Shown here: piece by piece, positions 10,265-19,165 of the stretch | Position numbering within the stretch: position 1 is the stretch's first letter | Layout of the letters: every line of letters begins with the position of its first letter | Source: Saccharothrix saharensis | GTDB taxonomy: Bacteria; Actinomycetota; Actinomycetes; Mycobacteriales; Pseudonocardiaceae | NCBI RefSeq assembly: GCF_006716745.1 | Contig: NZ_VFPP01000001.1 | Location: 1,426,001-1,490,000, forward strand | Length of the DNA: 64,000 nucleotides | Reading direction: 5' to 3' | Notes under the pieces: generated by a model | Seen by the model: only the letters and a program-made list of their open reading frames with translations | Told to the model about the DNA's origin: nothing | Databases searched by the model: none | Made by a program: the position numbers and the translations under genes

Positions 10265-10966
10265 ATGAGCGGGAACGAGGAGCGGTACGGCGCGGGCCGG
10301 ACGTACGACCGGTCGTTCGGCGCGCCCGTCATCGGTCCGGTGATGTACACCGGCGCCTACCCGAACCTGGCCCGCACCGGCGACCAGGTGGCGGTGTCGC
10401 TGTCGCTGTTCGGCGACCGGGACGGCAACGTGGGCTACTCCAGGACCACGTCGGCGCGCACGGCGCTGTACCGCGACGGCGAGCTGGTGGGCGAGAACGA
10501 CAGCACCGGGCACGGGGTGTTCGCGGTGCCGCCGGGTCCGGCGCTGTTCCGGGCGCGGGCCGAGGTGACGCGCGCGCCGGAGGTCTCGGACTTCAGCACG
10601 CGCATCGAGGTGGACTGGGCGTTCCGCTCGGACACGACCACGCGCGAACGTCGGCTGCCGATGTCGGTGGTGCGGTTCACCCCGGGACTGGACCACACGG
10701 GCAGCACGCCCGCGTACCGGCCGCTGACCGTGCCGCTGGTGGTGGACCGGCAGCGCGGCGTGGACAACCCGCCGCTGCGCCACTTCCGCGTGGACGTGTC
10801 CTACGACGACGGTGCAAGCTGGGCGAGCCTGCCGGTGTTCGGCCGGGCGGCGCTGGTGGGCAACCGGGCCGGGACGGGCACGTTCGTGTCGCTGCGGGTG
10901 CGGGCCGACGACGGCCGCGACCGGGAGCTGCGCCAGACCGTGATCCGCGCCTACCGGCTCGCCTGA
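10265..10966 (+). CDS. Subtilase C-terminal region without a protease domain
   Basis: A 233-residue ORF that resembles the C-terminal beta-domains of large secreted actinomycete S8 (subtilisin-like) peptidases: LFGDRDGNVGYS, RTALYRDGELVGE, LPMSVVRFTPGLD, VDVSYDDGASW, FVSLRVRADD and a final TVIRAYRLA. There is no catalytic Asp/His/Ser domain and no signal peptide. It is probably the surviving 3' end of a subtilase gene, although GGGAGGGG before the ATG could let it be translated. The function, if any, is unknown. It follows another decayed gene. Confidence 0.6.
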   Translation: MSGNEERYGAGRTYDRSFGAPVIGPVMYTGAYPNLARTGDQVAVSLSLFGDRDGNVGYSRTTSARTALYRDGELVGENDSTGHGVFAVPPGPALFRARAEVTRAPEVSDFSTRIEVDWAFRSDTTTRERRLPMSVVRFTPGLDHTGSTPAYRPLTVPLVVDRQRGVDNPPLRHFRVDVSYDDGASWASLPVFGRAALVGNRAGTGTFVSLRVRADDGRDRELRQTVIRAYRLA

Positions 10967-11011
10967 CGGGTCGGCGGGAGGCACCCCGACACCTGCACGG
11001 GCACCGCGCCG

Positions 11012-13699
11012 TCACGAGCACAGGGGTCGTTGCGGCATCCCGGGGAAGTGCGCGGCCCAGTCCACCGCGACCAGGTCGGCGCACACGTCGCGGATCACGC
11101 GGTCGAGGTCGACCGCGAGCCGCCACAGCGATCCCCGCGTCTCCACCATCAGCAGCTCGCCCCGCTCGTAGCGGACCGAGCTGAACTCCACCCCCGGCGC
11201 GCGCAACGACAACGCCTCCCCGCTCCGCAGGTCCCACAGCCACACCGAGTCCCGGTACGTCGCGGTGACCGCCGTGCCGTCGCGGGCGAACTCGACGACG
11301 GCCCGTTCCGGGATCGCGTCCGCGTCCAGCAGCACGTCGGTCCCGCGCAGCACGGTGAGGTGCCCGGCGTCCAGGTCGGAGACCGCGAGCAGGCCTCCGG
11401 GGCCGGTCGTCAGCCCCACCCGGCCGGTGCGGCTGAGCACCGGGGTGGCACGTCCGTCCAGCGACCACACCTCCACGTGCCGCCGGTCGCCGTCACGGCG
11501 CGTCAGCGCCACGCCGGTGCCGTCGTCCAGCGGCATGGCGATCTCGACGCCGGCGACCGGCAGTCGGGTCCGGGTCGTCCCGCCGGGGTGCCAGTGGACC
11601 GCGACGCCGTCCTCGACCGCGGTGAGCAGGGTGCCCGCCGCGTCGATGCCCTGGGGGAACGGCCAGCCGGTCAGGGTGGTGGCGCGGCGCGGCGCGTCGG
11701 GGTCGCGCAGGTCCCACACGGCGAACTCGTCGGGCCGCAGGACCGCGACCGCGGTGCTCCCGTCGGCGCTGATCAGGTTCAGGAAACCGTTGGGCGGCAC
11801 CGTCACCACCCCTGCCCGCCGCCGATCCGGGCCGACCCAGAGGCGGTAGTCGAGCCCCGAGAGCGCCGGGTCCGAGTTGATCTCGTGGGTCACGGCGACG
11901 TGGCCCGGGACGCGCGTGTAACCCTGGCCCAGGGTGCTGGCGGTGCCCGCGGCACGGGTGAGCAGCAGCGCGTCCCGGGCTTGTGCCGTCGGTGCGACGC
12001 GGTACGCGGCCAGGGCCAGCGCCGCCGCCTCGCGCGGACGGGTCAGCAGGTCGAGCGCGGCGTCGGCGGCGCGCAGCGACAGCGCCTGGTTGCGCTCGCG
12101 GGTCGCGGCGCGCTGGGCCGTGACCGCGTAGACGGCGGTGGAGGCGAGCAGCAGGGCGAGCGCGGCGAGGCAGGCGACGAGCCGCCGCAACCGGCGCACG
12201 CCCCGCAGGCGCTGCGCCTCCCGCTCCCGTTCGGCGGCCAGGCCCGCGTCGACGAACTCGCGTTCGGCCTCGTTGAGCCGGGGCGCCAGGCGGTGTGCCT
12301 GGTCGAGGTGGACGCCGCGGTACAGGGCGTCGGGGTCGCGGCCGTGCGCGCGCCAGGCCTCGGCGGCGGCGGTGAGCCTGCGGTGGGCGCGCAGCGCGTC
12401 GCGGTCCTCGTCCAGCCAGGCCACGAGCCTCGGCCACGCGCTCAGCAGCGCCTCGTGGGTCAGCTCGACGGTGTCGCGGTCGACGGTGACCAGCCTGGCC
12501 GCGGCGAGCCGGTCGAGGAGCGCGTCGCTCACGTCGAGTTCGGCGCGGGTGACGCGGCGGCGGGTGTCCTCGGTGCCGTCACCGGGGGCGACCAGGCGCT
12601 GGAACACCTGCCGCGCCGCGTGCCGGTCGGGCTCGGGGAGCGAGTCGTAGACCTGCTCGGCGGTGCGGGCCAGGGCGTGCTCCACGCCCCCCGCGTCCTC
12701 GTACGCCGCCACGGTGAGGACCGCGCCACGGCGGCGGCGCCACGTCTCGACCAGCACGTGCGAGGCGAGGGGCAGCGCGCCCGGCCGACCGGCGACGTCC
12801 GAGATCAGCCGTGCCACCAGGGCGTTCTCCAGCGACGCTCCGCGGCGGGCGGCGGGCTCGACGACCGCGCGGCGCAACTGCTCGGCGGTCATCGGCCCGA
12901 CGAGCGCCTGCGAGCGGTGCAGCGCGTCGAGCAGTTCGGGGTGGCGTGCGCAGTGGCCGTAGAAGTCGGCGCGCACGCCGATCACGACGCGGGCGGCACC
13001 GGCGGCGTGGGTGAGCGCCCGCACGAGCCACGAGCGGTCGTCCTCCCCGCACAGGGTGAAGACCTCCTCGAACTGGTCCACCACCAGCAGCAGGTCGTCA
13101 CCGGACCGGCGCAACAGCACGCGCAGGTGCTCGGGGTCGGCGGCGAGCTCGGCGCGGACCTCGACCGCGGACCGGCCGTCGGCCAGCGCCGCCGCCAGCT
13201 CGGTGATCGGGTCGGCGCCGGGCGTGACGACCAGGTGCTCGCCCCACCGCGCCGCCAGACCCGCGCGCAACAGCGACGACTTGCCCGCGCCGGACGCGCC
13301 GAACACCCCGACGAACGGCCGTTCCCGCACCAGGGTCAGCAACCGGCCCACCTCGGCCTCGCGGCCGAAGAACCGGTCGGCGTCCGTGACGCGGTAGGCC
13401 GCCAGCCCCACGTACGGCGCGTCGCCGTCCTCCGGGCCCTCGGCGGCCAGTTCGCGCCAGCGGGCCGTCCACTCCTCGACGTCCCCGCCGCACGCGCGGA
13501 CGAACGCCCTGGTCACGGCCAGGCTGGGTAACCTGCGCCCGGCCACCGCCTCGGACAGCGCGGCGGGCGAGTAGTTGGCCAGGCGGCCCAGCTCGCGGTA
13601 GGACGGCAGTCCGGCGACGTGCCGCAGGCGCCTCAGGTCGCCGGCGAACTTCCGCACCGGTGTGTCCTCCTCGACCAGCGGACGTTCCAGACGCGGCAC
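11012..13699 (-). CDS. XRE-HTH / nSTAND NTPase / propeller-like regulatory protein
   Basis: An 895-residue multidomain protein. In order: an XRE-type HTH (about residues 15-75: YRELGRLANYSPAALSEAVAGRRLPS), a STAND-class NTPase with Walker A GASGAGKSS (about 140) and Walker B LLLVVDQFEE, a helical region, one transmembrane helix (VACLAALALLLASTAVYAV) and a C-terminal WD40-like beta-propeller. The start is GTG 13699, after GAGGGGGA; GTG 13720 is the alternative. Such proteins act as signal-dependent switches, and related NTPases serve in phage defence. This class is common and mostly uncharacterised in actinomycetes. It is monocistronic, so no effector partner is visible. Confidence 0.85.
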   Translation of the reverse strand: MPRLERPLVEEDTPVRKFAGDLRRLRHVAGLPSYRELGRLANYSPAALSEAVAGRRLPSLAVTRAFVRACGGDVEEWTARWRELAAEGPEDGDAPYVGLAAYRVTDADRFFGREAEVGRLLTLVRERPFVGVFGASGAGKSSLLRAGLAARWGEHLVVTPGADPITELAAALADGRSAVEVRAELAADPEHLRVLLRRSGDDLLLVVDQFEEVFTLCGEDDRSWLVRALTHAAGAARVVIGVRADFYGHCARHPELLDALHRSQALVGPMTAEQLRRAVVEPAARRGASLENALVARLISDVAGRPGALPLASHVLVETWRRRRGAVLTVAAYEDAGGVEHALARTAEQVYDSLPEPDRHAARQVFQRLVAPGDGTEDTRRRVTRAELDVSDALLDRLAAARLVTVDRDTVELTHEALLSAWPRLVAWLDEDRDALRAHRRLTAAAEAWRAHGRDPDALYRGVHLDQAHRLAPRLNEAEREFVDAGLAAEREREAQRLRGVRRLRRLVACLAALALLLASTAVYAVTAQRAATRERNQALSLRAADAALDLLTRPREAAALALAAYRVAPTAQARDALLLTRAAGTASTLGQGYTRVPGHVAVTHEINSDPALSGLDYRLWVGPDRRRAGVVTVPPNGFLNLISADGSTAVAVLRPDEFAVWDLRDPDAPRRATTLTGWPFPQGIDAAGTLLTAVEDGVAVHWHPGGTTRTRLPVAGVEIAMPLDDGTGVALTRRDGDRRHVEVWSLDGRATPVLSRTGRVGLTTGPGGLLAVSDLDAGHLTVLRGTDVLLDADAIPERAVVEFARDGTAVTATYRDSVWLWDLRSGEALSLRAPGVEFSSVRYERGELLMVETRGSLWRLAVDLDRVIRDVCADLVAVDWAAHFPGMPQRPLCS

Positions 13700-14226
13700 C
13701 CCGGTTCCCCCTCTCGACACCCTCGATTCTCCCGGTGCCGACCGCCGGACGACGGCGGCCGTACGGAGCAGGGCGGTACGGCACGCGGCCGCCGGGTCGC
13801 GCGGCACGCCGGACCCATTTCGAATGACCTCCGGTTACCCGGTAAAACCATTAACCGGACCGCCACGTTCATCCACGTGAACAATTGCGGGTATTCAAGA
13901 ATATGAATCTTCTTGCTGGTCGGACAACCGCTGCGCTACGTTTCGGGACGTTCCCGGATGGACGTCGGACATTGGTGCCGACCGGTCCGATCCGGGAACG
14001 ACTTCCCGATTGTTCCCGCTCGCGAGGAGGCGAGGCATGGGCCTGCGCGCTCGCGGGTTCACAGTCGGAGGTGCGTGCACGACCGCTTCGCCGATCCCGG
14101 CGGACCGCGGACCGGCGGCGCCGTCACGCCGACCGCCCTCCGCCACCAGCCGCGGCCCTGCCAGGCCGTTCCCGCCGTGGTCACCGCCGGCGCGGGCCAA
14201 CCCGAGAAGTCGGAAGTGGAGTTGTC
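13700..14226. promoter_or_regulatory. Divergent control region before the pectate lyase
   Basis: About 530 bases with an unusually AT-rich core (13830-13920), which includes the inverted repeat CAAGAA-N8-TTCTTG (13896-13915). Two palindromes of similar type follow: CGGGA-CGT-TCCCG (13944-13956) and CGGGAA-CGAC-TTCCCG (13993-14008), about 50 bases apart centre to centre. These look like paired operators for the PL9 gene. The regulator is not identifiable here. Confidence 0.45.
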
Positions 14227-15963
14227 ATGACGGTTCGACCCCCGTCCACGCGGTCCTCGGGGCCGCGGGGCGCCCGTTGGCGCCTGAGCCTGCTCGCGGC
14301 CGCGGGCGCCACGGCGTTGGCCGCCGGCCTGCTCGCCTGGCCGGGCGCCACGCCCGCCGACGCCGCGGTCGGCGCGGGCACCTACGCGGTCAAGAACGCG
14401 GGCAGCGGCCACTGCCTCGCCGTGCCCGCGAGCGGTGCGCAACTCCAGCAGGCGTCCTGCGCCGACACCGGCAGCCAGAAGTGGACCCTCACCGCGGTCA
14501 GCGGCGGGTTCCGGATCACGTCCGTCTCCAGTGGACTGTGCGTGGGCGTGCAGGACGCGTCCACCAGCGCCGGCAAGGCGATCCAGCAGCAGGCGTGCAG
14601 CGGTGCGGCGAGCCAGACCTGGTCGTTGACCGCGAGCGGCAGCAACCACCGCGTGGTCAACGCCAACGGCGGCAAGTGCGTGAACACCAAGGACAACTCC
14701 ACCGCCGCGGGCGCGCTCGTGCAGACGAACTCGTGCGACAGCGTCGCCACCAAGCAGTGGACGTTCACCCCGACCAACGGTGGGCCCACGAGCACGACCA
14801 CCACGACGACGACCACCACCACCACCACCGACACCACGACGACCACGACGACCACGACGACCACGACCAACCCGCCCGCCGGAACGCTGTACGCGGCACC
14901 CAGCGGCCGTGACGGCGCGACCGGCACCCAGTCCGACCCGACCACGCTCACGTCGGCCATCTCCCGGATCACCCAGGGCGGCACGATCTTCCTGCGCGGT
15001 GGCACCTACTCGTTCTCGCAGACCGTCACCATCCCGCAGGGCAACAACGGCACCGCCGGCGCCCTCAAGAAGCTCTACGCGCAGCCGGGCGAGACGCCGG
15101 TGCTGGACTTCTCCGCGCAGGCGGAGGACCCGGCCAACCGCGGCCTCGCGGTGAACGGCGACTACTGGCACGTCAAAGGGCTCGTGGTCGAGCGGGCCGG
15201 CGACAACGGCATCTTCATCGGCGGCAGCAACAACATCTTCGAGCGGACCGTGACGCGGTTCAACCGCGACACCGGCCTCCAGCTGTCCCGGATGCTGTCG
15301 ACCACGCCGAAGGACCGGTGGCCGGCGAACAACCTGATCCTGAGCGCCGAGTCGCACGACAACGCCGACTCCGACGGCGAGGACGCCGACGGGTTCGCCG
15401 CGAAGCTGACCTCCGGGCCGGGCAACGTGTTCCGCTACGCGGTGGCGCACAACAACATCGACGACGGCTGGGACCTCTACACCAAGACCGACACCGGCCC
15501 GATCGGCGCGGTCACCATCGAGGACTCGCTGGCCTACGAGAACGGCACGCTCAGCAACGGCGGCCAGGCGGGCAACGGTGACCGCAACGGGTACAAGCTC
15601 GGCGGTGAGGACATCGGCGTGAACCACGTCATCCGCCGCAACATCGCCTACGACAACGGCAAGCACGGCTTCACCTACAACCGCAACCTCGGCTCGATGA
15701 CCGTGTCGAACAACATCGGCATCGACAACGCCGAGCGCAACTTCACCTTCGACGGCGGCTCGTCGGTCTTCGGCTACAACACCTCGTGCCGCAGCGGCAG
15801 CGGCACGAACGACAAGGTCGTCGGCAGCGTCGACAGCACCAACCAGTTCTGGTCCGGCACGAACGGCTCCCGCTGCGCCTCCCACACCGGCGCCCTGGCG
15901 TGGTCGTACGCCTCCGACGGCCGCCTGGCCGTCACGTTCGGCGGCAAGCCCGTGACGCCGTAA
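14227..15963 (+). CDS. Secreted PL9-type pectate lyase with ricin-type carbohydrate-binding domain
   Basis: A 578-residue secreted polysaccharide lyase. In order: signal peptide (to about residue 47, ending PADAA), a ricin-B/CBM13 domain with three QxW repeats (QKWTL, QTWSL, KQWTF), a long Thr-rich linker (about 192-217) and a right-handed beta-helix domain. The latter has the PL9 family stretches APSGRDGATGTQSDP, GTIFLRGGTYSF, NGDYWHVKGLVVERAGDNG and GNGDRNGYKLGGED. It should cleave pectate outside the cell by beta-elimination. ATG 14227 follows GAAGTGGAG. It stands alone between its own promoter region and a strong terminator. Confidence 0.9.
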   Translation: MTVRPPSTRSSGPRGARWRLSLLAAAGATALAAGLLAWPGATPADAAVGAGTYAVKNAGSGHCLAVPASGAQLQQASCADTGSQKWTLTAVSGGFRITSVSSGLCVGVQDASTSAGKAIQQQACSGAASQTWSLTASGSNHRVVNANGGKCVNTKDNSTAAGALVQTNSCDSVATKQWTFTPTNGGPTSTTTTTTTTTTTTDTTTTTTTTTTTTNPPAGTLYAAPSGRDGATGTQSDPTTLTSAISRITQGGTIFLRGGTYSFSQTVTIPQGNNGTAGALKKLYAQPGETPVLDFSAQAEDPANRGLAVNGDYWHVKGLVVERAGDNGIFIGGSNNIFERTVTRFNRDTGLQLSRMLSTTPKDRWPANNLILSAESHDNADSDGEDADGFAAKLTSGPGNVFRYAVAHNNIDDGWDLYTKTDTGPIGAVTIEDSLAYENGTLSNGGQAGNGDRNGYKLGGEDIGVNHVIRRNIAYDNGKHGFTYNRNLGSMTVSNNIGIDNAERNFTFDGGSSVFGYNTSCRSGSGTNDKVVGSVDSTNQFWSGTNGSRCASHTGALAWSYASDGRLAVTFGGKPVTP

Positions 15964-15972
15964 CCCGAGCCC

Positions 15973-16010
15973 GGGGCCGGGCGGGCGCAACGTGGCGCCC
16001 GTCCGGCCCC
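15973..16010 (+). terminator. Stem-loop after the pectate lyase
   Basis: A 16-bp stem (15973-15988 with 15995-16010, one G-T pair) and a 6-base loop, 10 bases after the stop. Confidence 0.8.
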
Positions 16011-16026
16011 GTTCCACGCGTCGACC

Positions 16027-16440
16027 CTAGGGGTGCATCCGAGCGCCCTTGAGCACCTTGTCCACCGCGTTGCGCGGGCCGTGCACGCCGAGGCCGACCA
16101 GGTCGAGGGCGTCGCGCGGCACGGCGCGCACGGCGGCGCGGTTGTCCGCGTCGTTGCCCGTGGCGAACAGGTCGGCGGTGAACACCGCCACCGGCAGCCC
16201 GCGTCCGACGGCTCGGGCGTGCGCGGTGGTCAGCACCTCCTTGCCGCCCGCCAGCACGAGCACGGGCTGACCCAGCATCGGCAGGTACCGCGTGCCGTCC
16301 GCGTCCTCGTACGGCGCGCCGACCGCCTCCGGCACGGCCGCGGTGAGGCCACTGGACAGGAAAGCGGTCACGTTCAACGCCTGCCACGGCGCCAGGTCGT
16401 CGCGGAGCAGGACGGCGAACTTCGTCTCGAATCGTTCCAC
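16027..16440 (-). CDS. DUF2000 family protein
   Basis: A 137-residue protein of the DUF2000 family, the usual size. Features are the N-terminal FETKFAVLLRDDLAPWQALNV, the middle QPVLVLAGGKEVL and the C-terminal VGLGVHGPRNAVDKVLKGAR. GTG 16440 was chosen because it gives family length; upstream codons overlap the divergent regulator. The biochemical role is unknown. It is divergent from an AraC-type regulator whose start is 50 bases away, a pairing that suggests the regulator controls it. Confidence 0.85.
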   Translation of the reverse strand: MERFETKFAVLLRDDLAPWQALNVTAFLSSGLTAAVPEAVGAPYEDADGTRYLPMLGQPVLVLAGGKEVLTTAHARAVGRGLPVAVFTADLFATGNDADNRAAVRAVPRDALDLVGLGVHGPRNAVDKVLKGARMHP

Positions 16441-16489
16441 CCCGACACCGTCGCCGGTGCGGGCGGGCGGCGTCTTGTACGTTCTTGAC

Positions 16490-17296
16490 GTGGGCCCCGA
16501 CATCGCCGCGTGGCGGCCCGCGGTGCCGGGCATCGTGGAGGTGCTGCACGCGCGCTTCACCGACCACGCCTACCCAGCGCACACGCACGACGCGTGGACG
16601 CTGCTGCTGGTCGACACCGGCACCGTGACCTACGGCCTGGACCACCGGGAGCACGGCGCGCCGCCCGCGTCGGTCACGTTGCTCCCGCCGCACGTCCCGC
16701 ACGACGGCCGCAACGCGACCGCCGAGGGGTTCCGCAAGCGGGTGCTCTACCTGGACACGTCGGTCCTGGGCACCGACCTGGTCGGCGCGGCGGTCGACCA
16801 CCCGGCGTTCGCCGACCCGGCGCTGCGGTCCCGGGTGCACCGGCTGCACGGCGTGCTGCACGGCGGCGACGAGTGGGAGGCCGAGTCCCGGCTGGCCCTC
16901 GTCCGGGACCGGCTGCGCGCCCACCTGACCCGCCGCCCGCCCCCGCCGGCGACCGCCGAACCGAACCTGGCCCACGCGTTGCGGGACCTGCTCGACGCCC
17001 ACGTGACGGACACCCTGACCCTGGCGGACGCCGCGACCCGCCTGTCCGCCGCCCCGGAACGCCTGGTCCGCACCTTCACCCGCGAGTTCGGCCTGCCACC
17101 CCACCGCTACCTGACGGGCCGCCGCGTCGACCTGGCCCGTCGCCTCCTGCTCGACGGCCTGCCACCGGCCCTGGTCGCCCCGGCCGCCGGCTTCTACGAC
17201 CAGTCCCACCTGACCCGCCACTTCCGCCGCATGCTGGGCACCGCACCGGGTGCTTACGCCCGTTCCGGCCCTTCCCGCGCGTCGCGCCGTCCCTGA
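16490..17296 (+). CDS. AraC-family transcriptional regulator
   Basis: A 268-residue regulator starting at GTG. The N-terminal half is a cupin-like AraC effector domain (HAYPAHTHDAWTLLLVDTG, then LLPPHVPHDGRN). The C-terminal half has two HTH motifs: LTLADAATRLSAAPERLVRTF, then GLPPHRYLTGRRVDLARRLL and GFYDQSHLTRHFRRMLGTAPGAY. It is divergent from the DUF2000 gene, which is its likely target. The ligand is unknown. Confidence 0.92.
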   Translation: MGPDIAAWRPAVPGIVEVLHARFTDHAYPAHTHDAWTLLLVDTGTVTYGLDHREHGAPPASVTLLPPHVPHDGRNATAEGFRKRVLYLDTSVLGTDLVGAAVDHPAFADPALRSRVHRLHGVLHGGDEWEAESRLALVRDRLRAHLTRRPPPPATAEPNLAHALRDLLDAHVTDTLTLADAATRLSAAPERLVRTFTREFGLPPHRYLTGRRVDLARRLLLDGLPPALVAPAAGFYDQSHLTRHFRRMLGTAPGAYARSGPSRASRRP

Positions 17297-17407
17297 CGCG
17301 CGCGACGGCACGACCGACGACCACACCGCCCGATCGGGCGATGTCAGGCACTGCGGCGGCTGCGTACATTGCGACGCGGACGTGACTTCCTCACTGCGGG
17401 AGTAGCC

Positions 17408-19162
17408 ATGAGGAAAATCTTCAACAGGCGGCAGGTGCTCGTCGCGGTGGGAGCGGTGCTCCTCGGCTCCGCGCCGGCGGTCGCCGGGACCGGTGACGTG
17501 GTGGTGGACGCGCTGCGCCGGATGAGCCTGGAGGAGAAGGTCGGCCAGCTGTTCGTGACCTACGCCTACGGGGCGACGGTCGACGCGTCCGACCCCGCCT
17601 CGGTGGCCGCGAACCGCCGTCAGCACGGCGTGGACAACGCCCGGCAGCTCATCGGGAAGTACCACCTCGGCGGTGTCGTCTACTTCGCCTGGTCGGGCAA
17701 CACCGCGAACCCGGCACAGGTCGCGGAGCTGTCCAACGGCATCCAGCGGGTCTCCGCGGTCCCCGCCCTGATCAGCACCGACCAGGAGCACGGCGTGGTG
17801 TCGCGGATCGGGGCGCCGGCCACGCTGTTCCCCGGCAACATGGCGCTCGGCGCCGCCCGCGACCCGGGGTCGGCCGCCACCGCGGCCCGCATCGCCGGAC
17901 GGGAGCTGCGGGCGATGGGGGTGAACCAGGACTTCGCACCGGTCGCCGACGTGAACGTCAACGCGCTCAACCCGGTGATCGGCGTCCGGTCGTTCGCCGA
18001 GGACCCGGAGCTGACGGCCCGGCTGGTCGAAGCGCAGGTGCGCGGCTACGAGCAGGGTGGCGTCTCGGCCACCGCGAAGCACTTCCCCGGGCACGGCGAC
18101 ACCGCCGTGGACAGCCACACCGGCCTGCCGGTGATCGGCCACAGCCGCGAGGAGTGGGAACGGCTCGACGCGCCGCCGTTCCAGCGCGCGATAGCGGCCG
18201 GCGTCGACTCGATCATGACCGCGCACATCGTCGTGCCCGCGCTCGACCCGGCCGGCGACCCGGCCACCCTGTCCCGGCCGATCATCACCGGCATCCTGCG
18301 CGACCGGCTCGGCTACGACGGCGTGGTGATCACCGACTCGCTCGGCATGGCCGGCGTCCGGCAGAAGTACGGCGACGACCGCGTGCCCGTGCTGGCGCTG
18401 AAGGCGGGCGTCGACCAGTTGCTCATGCCGCCGAACATCGACCTCGCCTACCACGCGGTGCTGAAGGCCGTGCACGACGGCGAGCTCACCGAGCGCCGCA
18501 TCGACCAGTCGGTCCGCCGGATCCTGCGCATGAAGGCCGAGCGGGGGCTGTTCGGCGGGCAGTTCGCCGACCCGGCCAGGCTGCCCGAGGTCGTCGGCAC
18601 CGCGCGGCACGGGCAGGCCGCGCAGGAGATCACCGACCGCACCACGACGCTCGTGCGCAACGCGCTGCTGCCCCTGCGCACGCCGCCGGCCTCGGTCTTC
18701 GCCACCGGCTGGGGCACGACCGCGGACCCGGTGCCGCACCGGCTCGCCACCGCCGTCGGCCGCCGTTCGACGACGGCGAGCGCCCTGGTCACGGGCGCGA
18801 ACCCGAACCAGGCGACGATCGAGCAGGCCGTCGCGGGCGCGCAAGCCGCCGAGCTGACGGTCGTCGCGACCAACAAGGCCTGGACCGACGTCGGGCAGCA
18901 GAACCTGGTGCGGGCGCTGCTGGCCACCGGGAAACCGGTCGTCGTCATCGCGGTCCGCGACCCGTACGACATCGCGTACTTCCCGCAGGCGCAGACCTAC
19001 CTCGCGACCTACTCCTACACCGAGGTCTCGGTGGAGTCGGCGGTGCGGGTGCTGTACGGGGAGAACGTCCCGGTCGGGAAGCTGCCCGTGACGATCCCGG
19101 TCGCGGGTGATCCGTCGACCGCGCTGCACCCGTTCGGCCACGGCCTGACCTGGGAGGGGTGA
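17408..19162 (+). CDS. Secreted GH3 beta-N-acetylhexosaminidase
   Basis: A 584-residue exported glycoside hydrolase family 3 enzyme of the NagZ-like group. The N-terminus (NRRQVLVAVGAVLLG..APAVAG) is a signal peptide with twin arginines. The hexosaminidase motif KHFPGHGDT carries the His/Asp pair used as acid/base, and VVITDSLGMAG carries the nucleophile Asp. A C-terminal GH3 alpha/beta domain follows. It should remove N-acetylglucosamine from cell-wall muropeptides or chitin fragments outside the cell. ATG 17408 is preferred; in-frame codons upstream lack signal-peptide character. It is followed three bases later by the next gene, so they form an operon. Confidence 0.9.
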   Translation: MRKIFNRRQVLVAVGAVLLGSAPAVAGTGDVVVDALRRMSLEEKVGQLFVTYAYGATVDASDPASVAANRRQHGVDNARQLIGKYHLGGVVYFAWSGNTANPAQVAELSNGIQRVSAVPALISTDQEHGVVSRIGAPATLFPGNMALGAARDPGSAATAARIAGRELRAMGVNQDFAPVADVNVNALNPVIGVRSFAEDPELTARLVEAQVRGYEQGGVSATAKHFPGHGDTAVDSHTGLPVIGHSREEWERLDAPPFQRAIAAGVDSIMTAHIVVPALDPAGDPATLSRPIITGILRDRLGYDGVVITDSLGMAGVRQKYGDDRVPVLALKAGVDQLLMPPNIDLAYHAVLKAVHDGELTERRIDQSVRRILRMKAERGLFGGQFADPARLPEVVGTARHGQAAQEITDRTTTLVRNALLPLRTPPASVFATGWGTTADPVPHRLATAVGRRSTTASALVTGANPNQATIEQAVAGAQAAELTVVATNKAWTDVGQQNLVRALLATGKPVVVIAVRDPYDIAYFPQAQTYLATYSYTEVSVESAVRVLYGENVPVGKLPVTIPVAGDPSTALHPFGHGLTWEG

Positions 19163-19165
19163 CCG

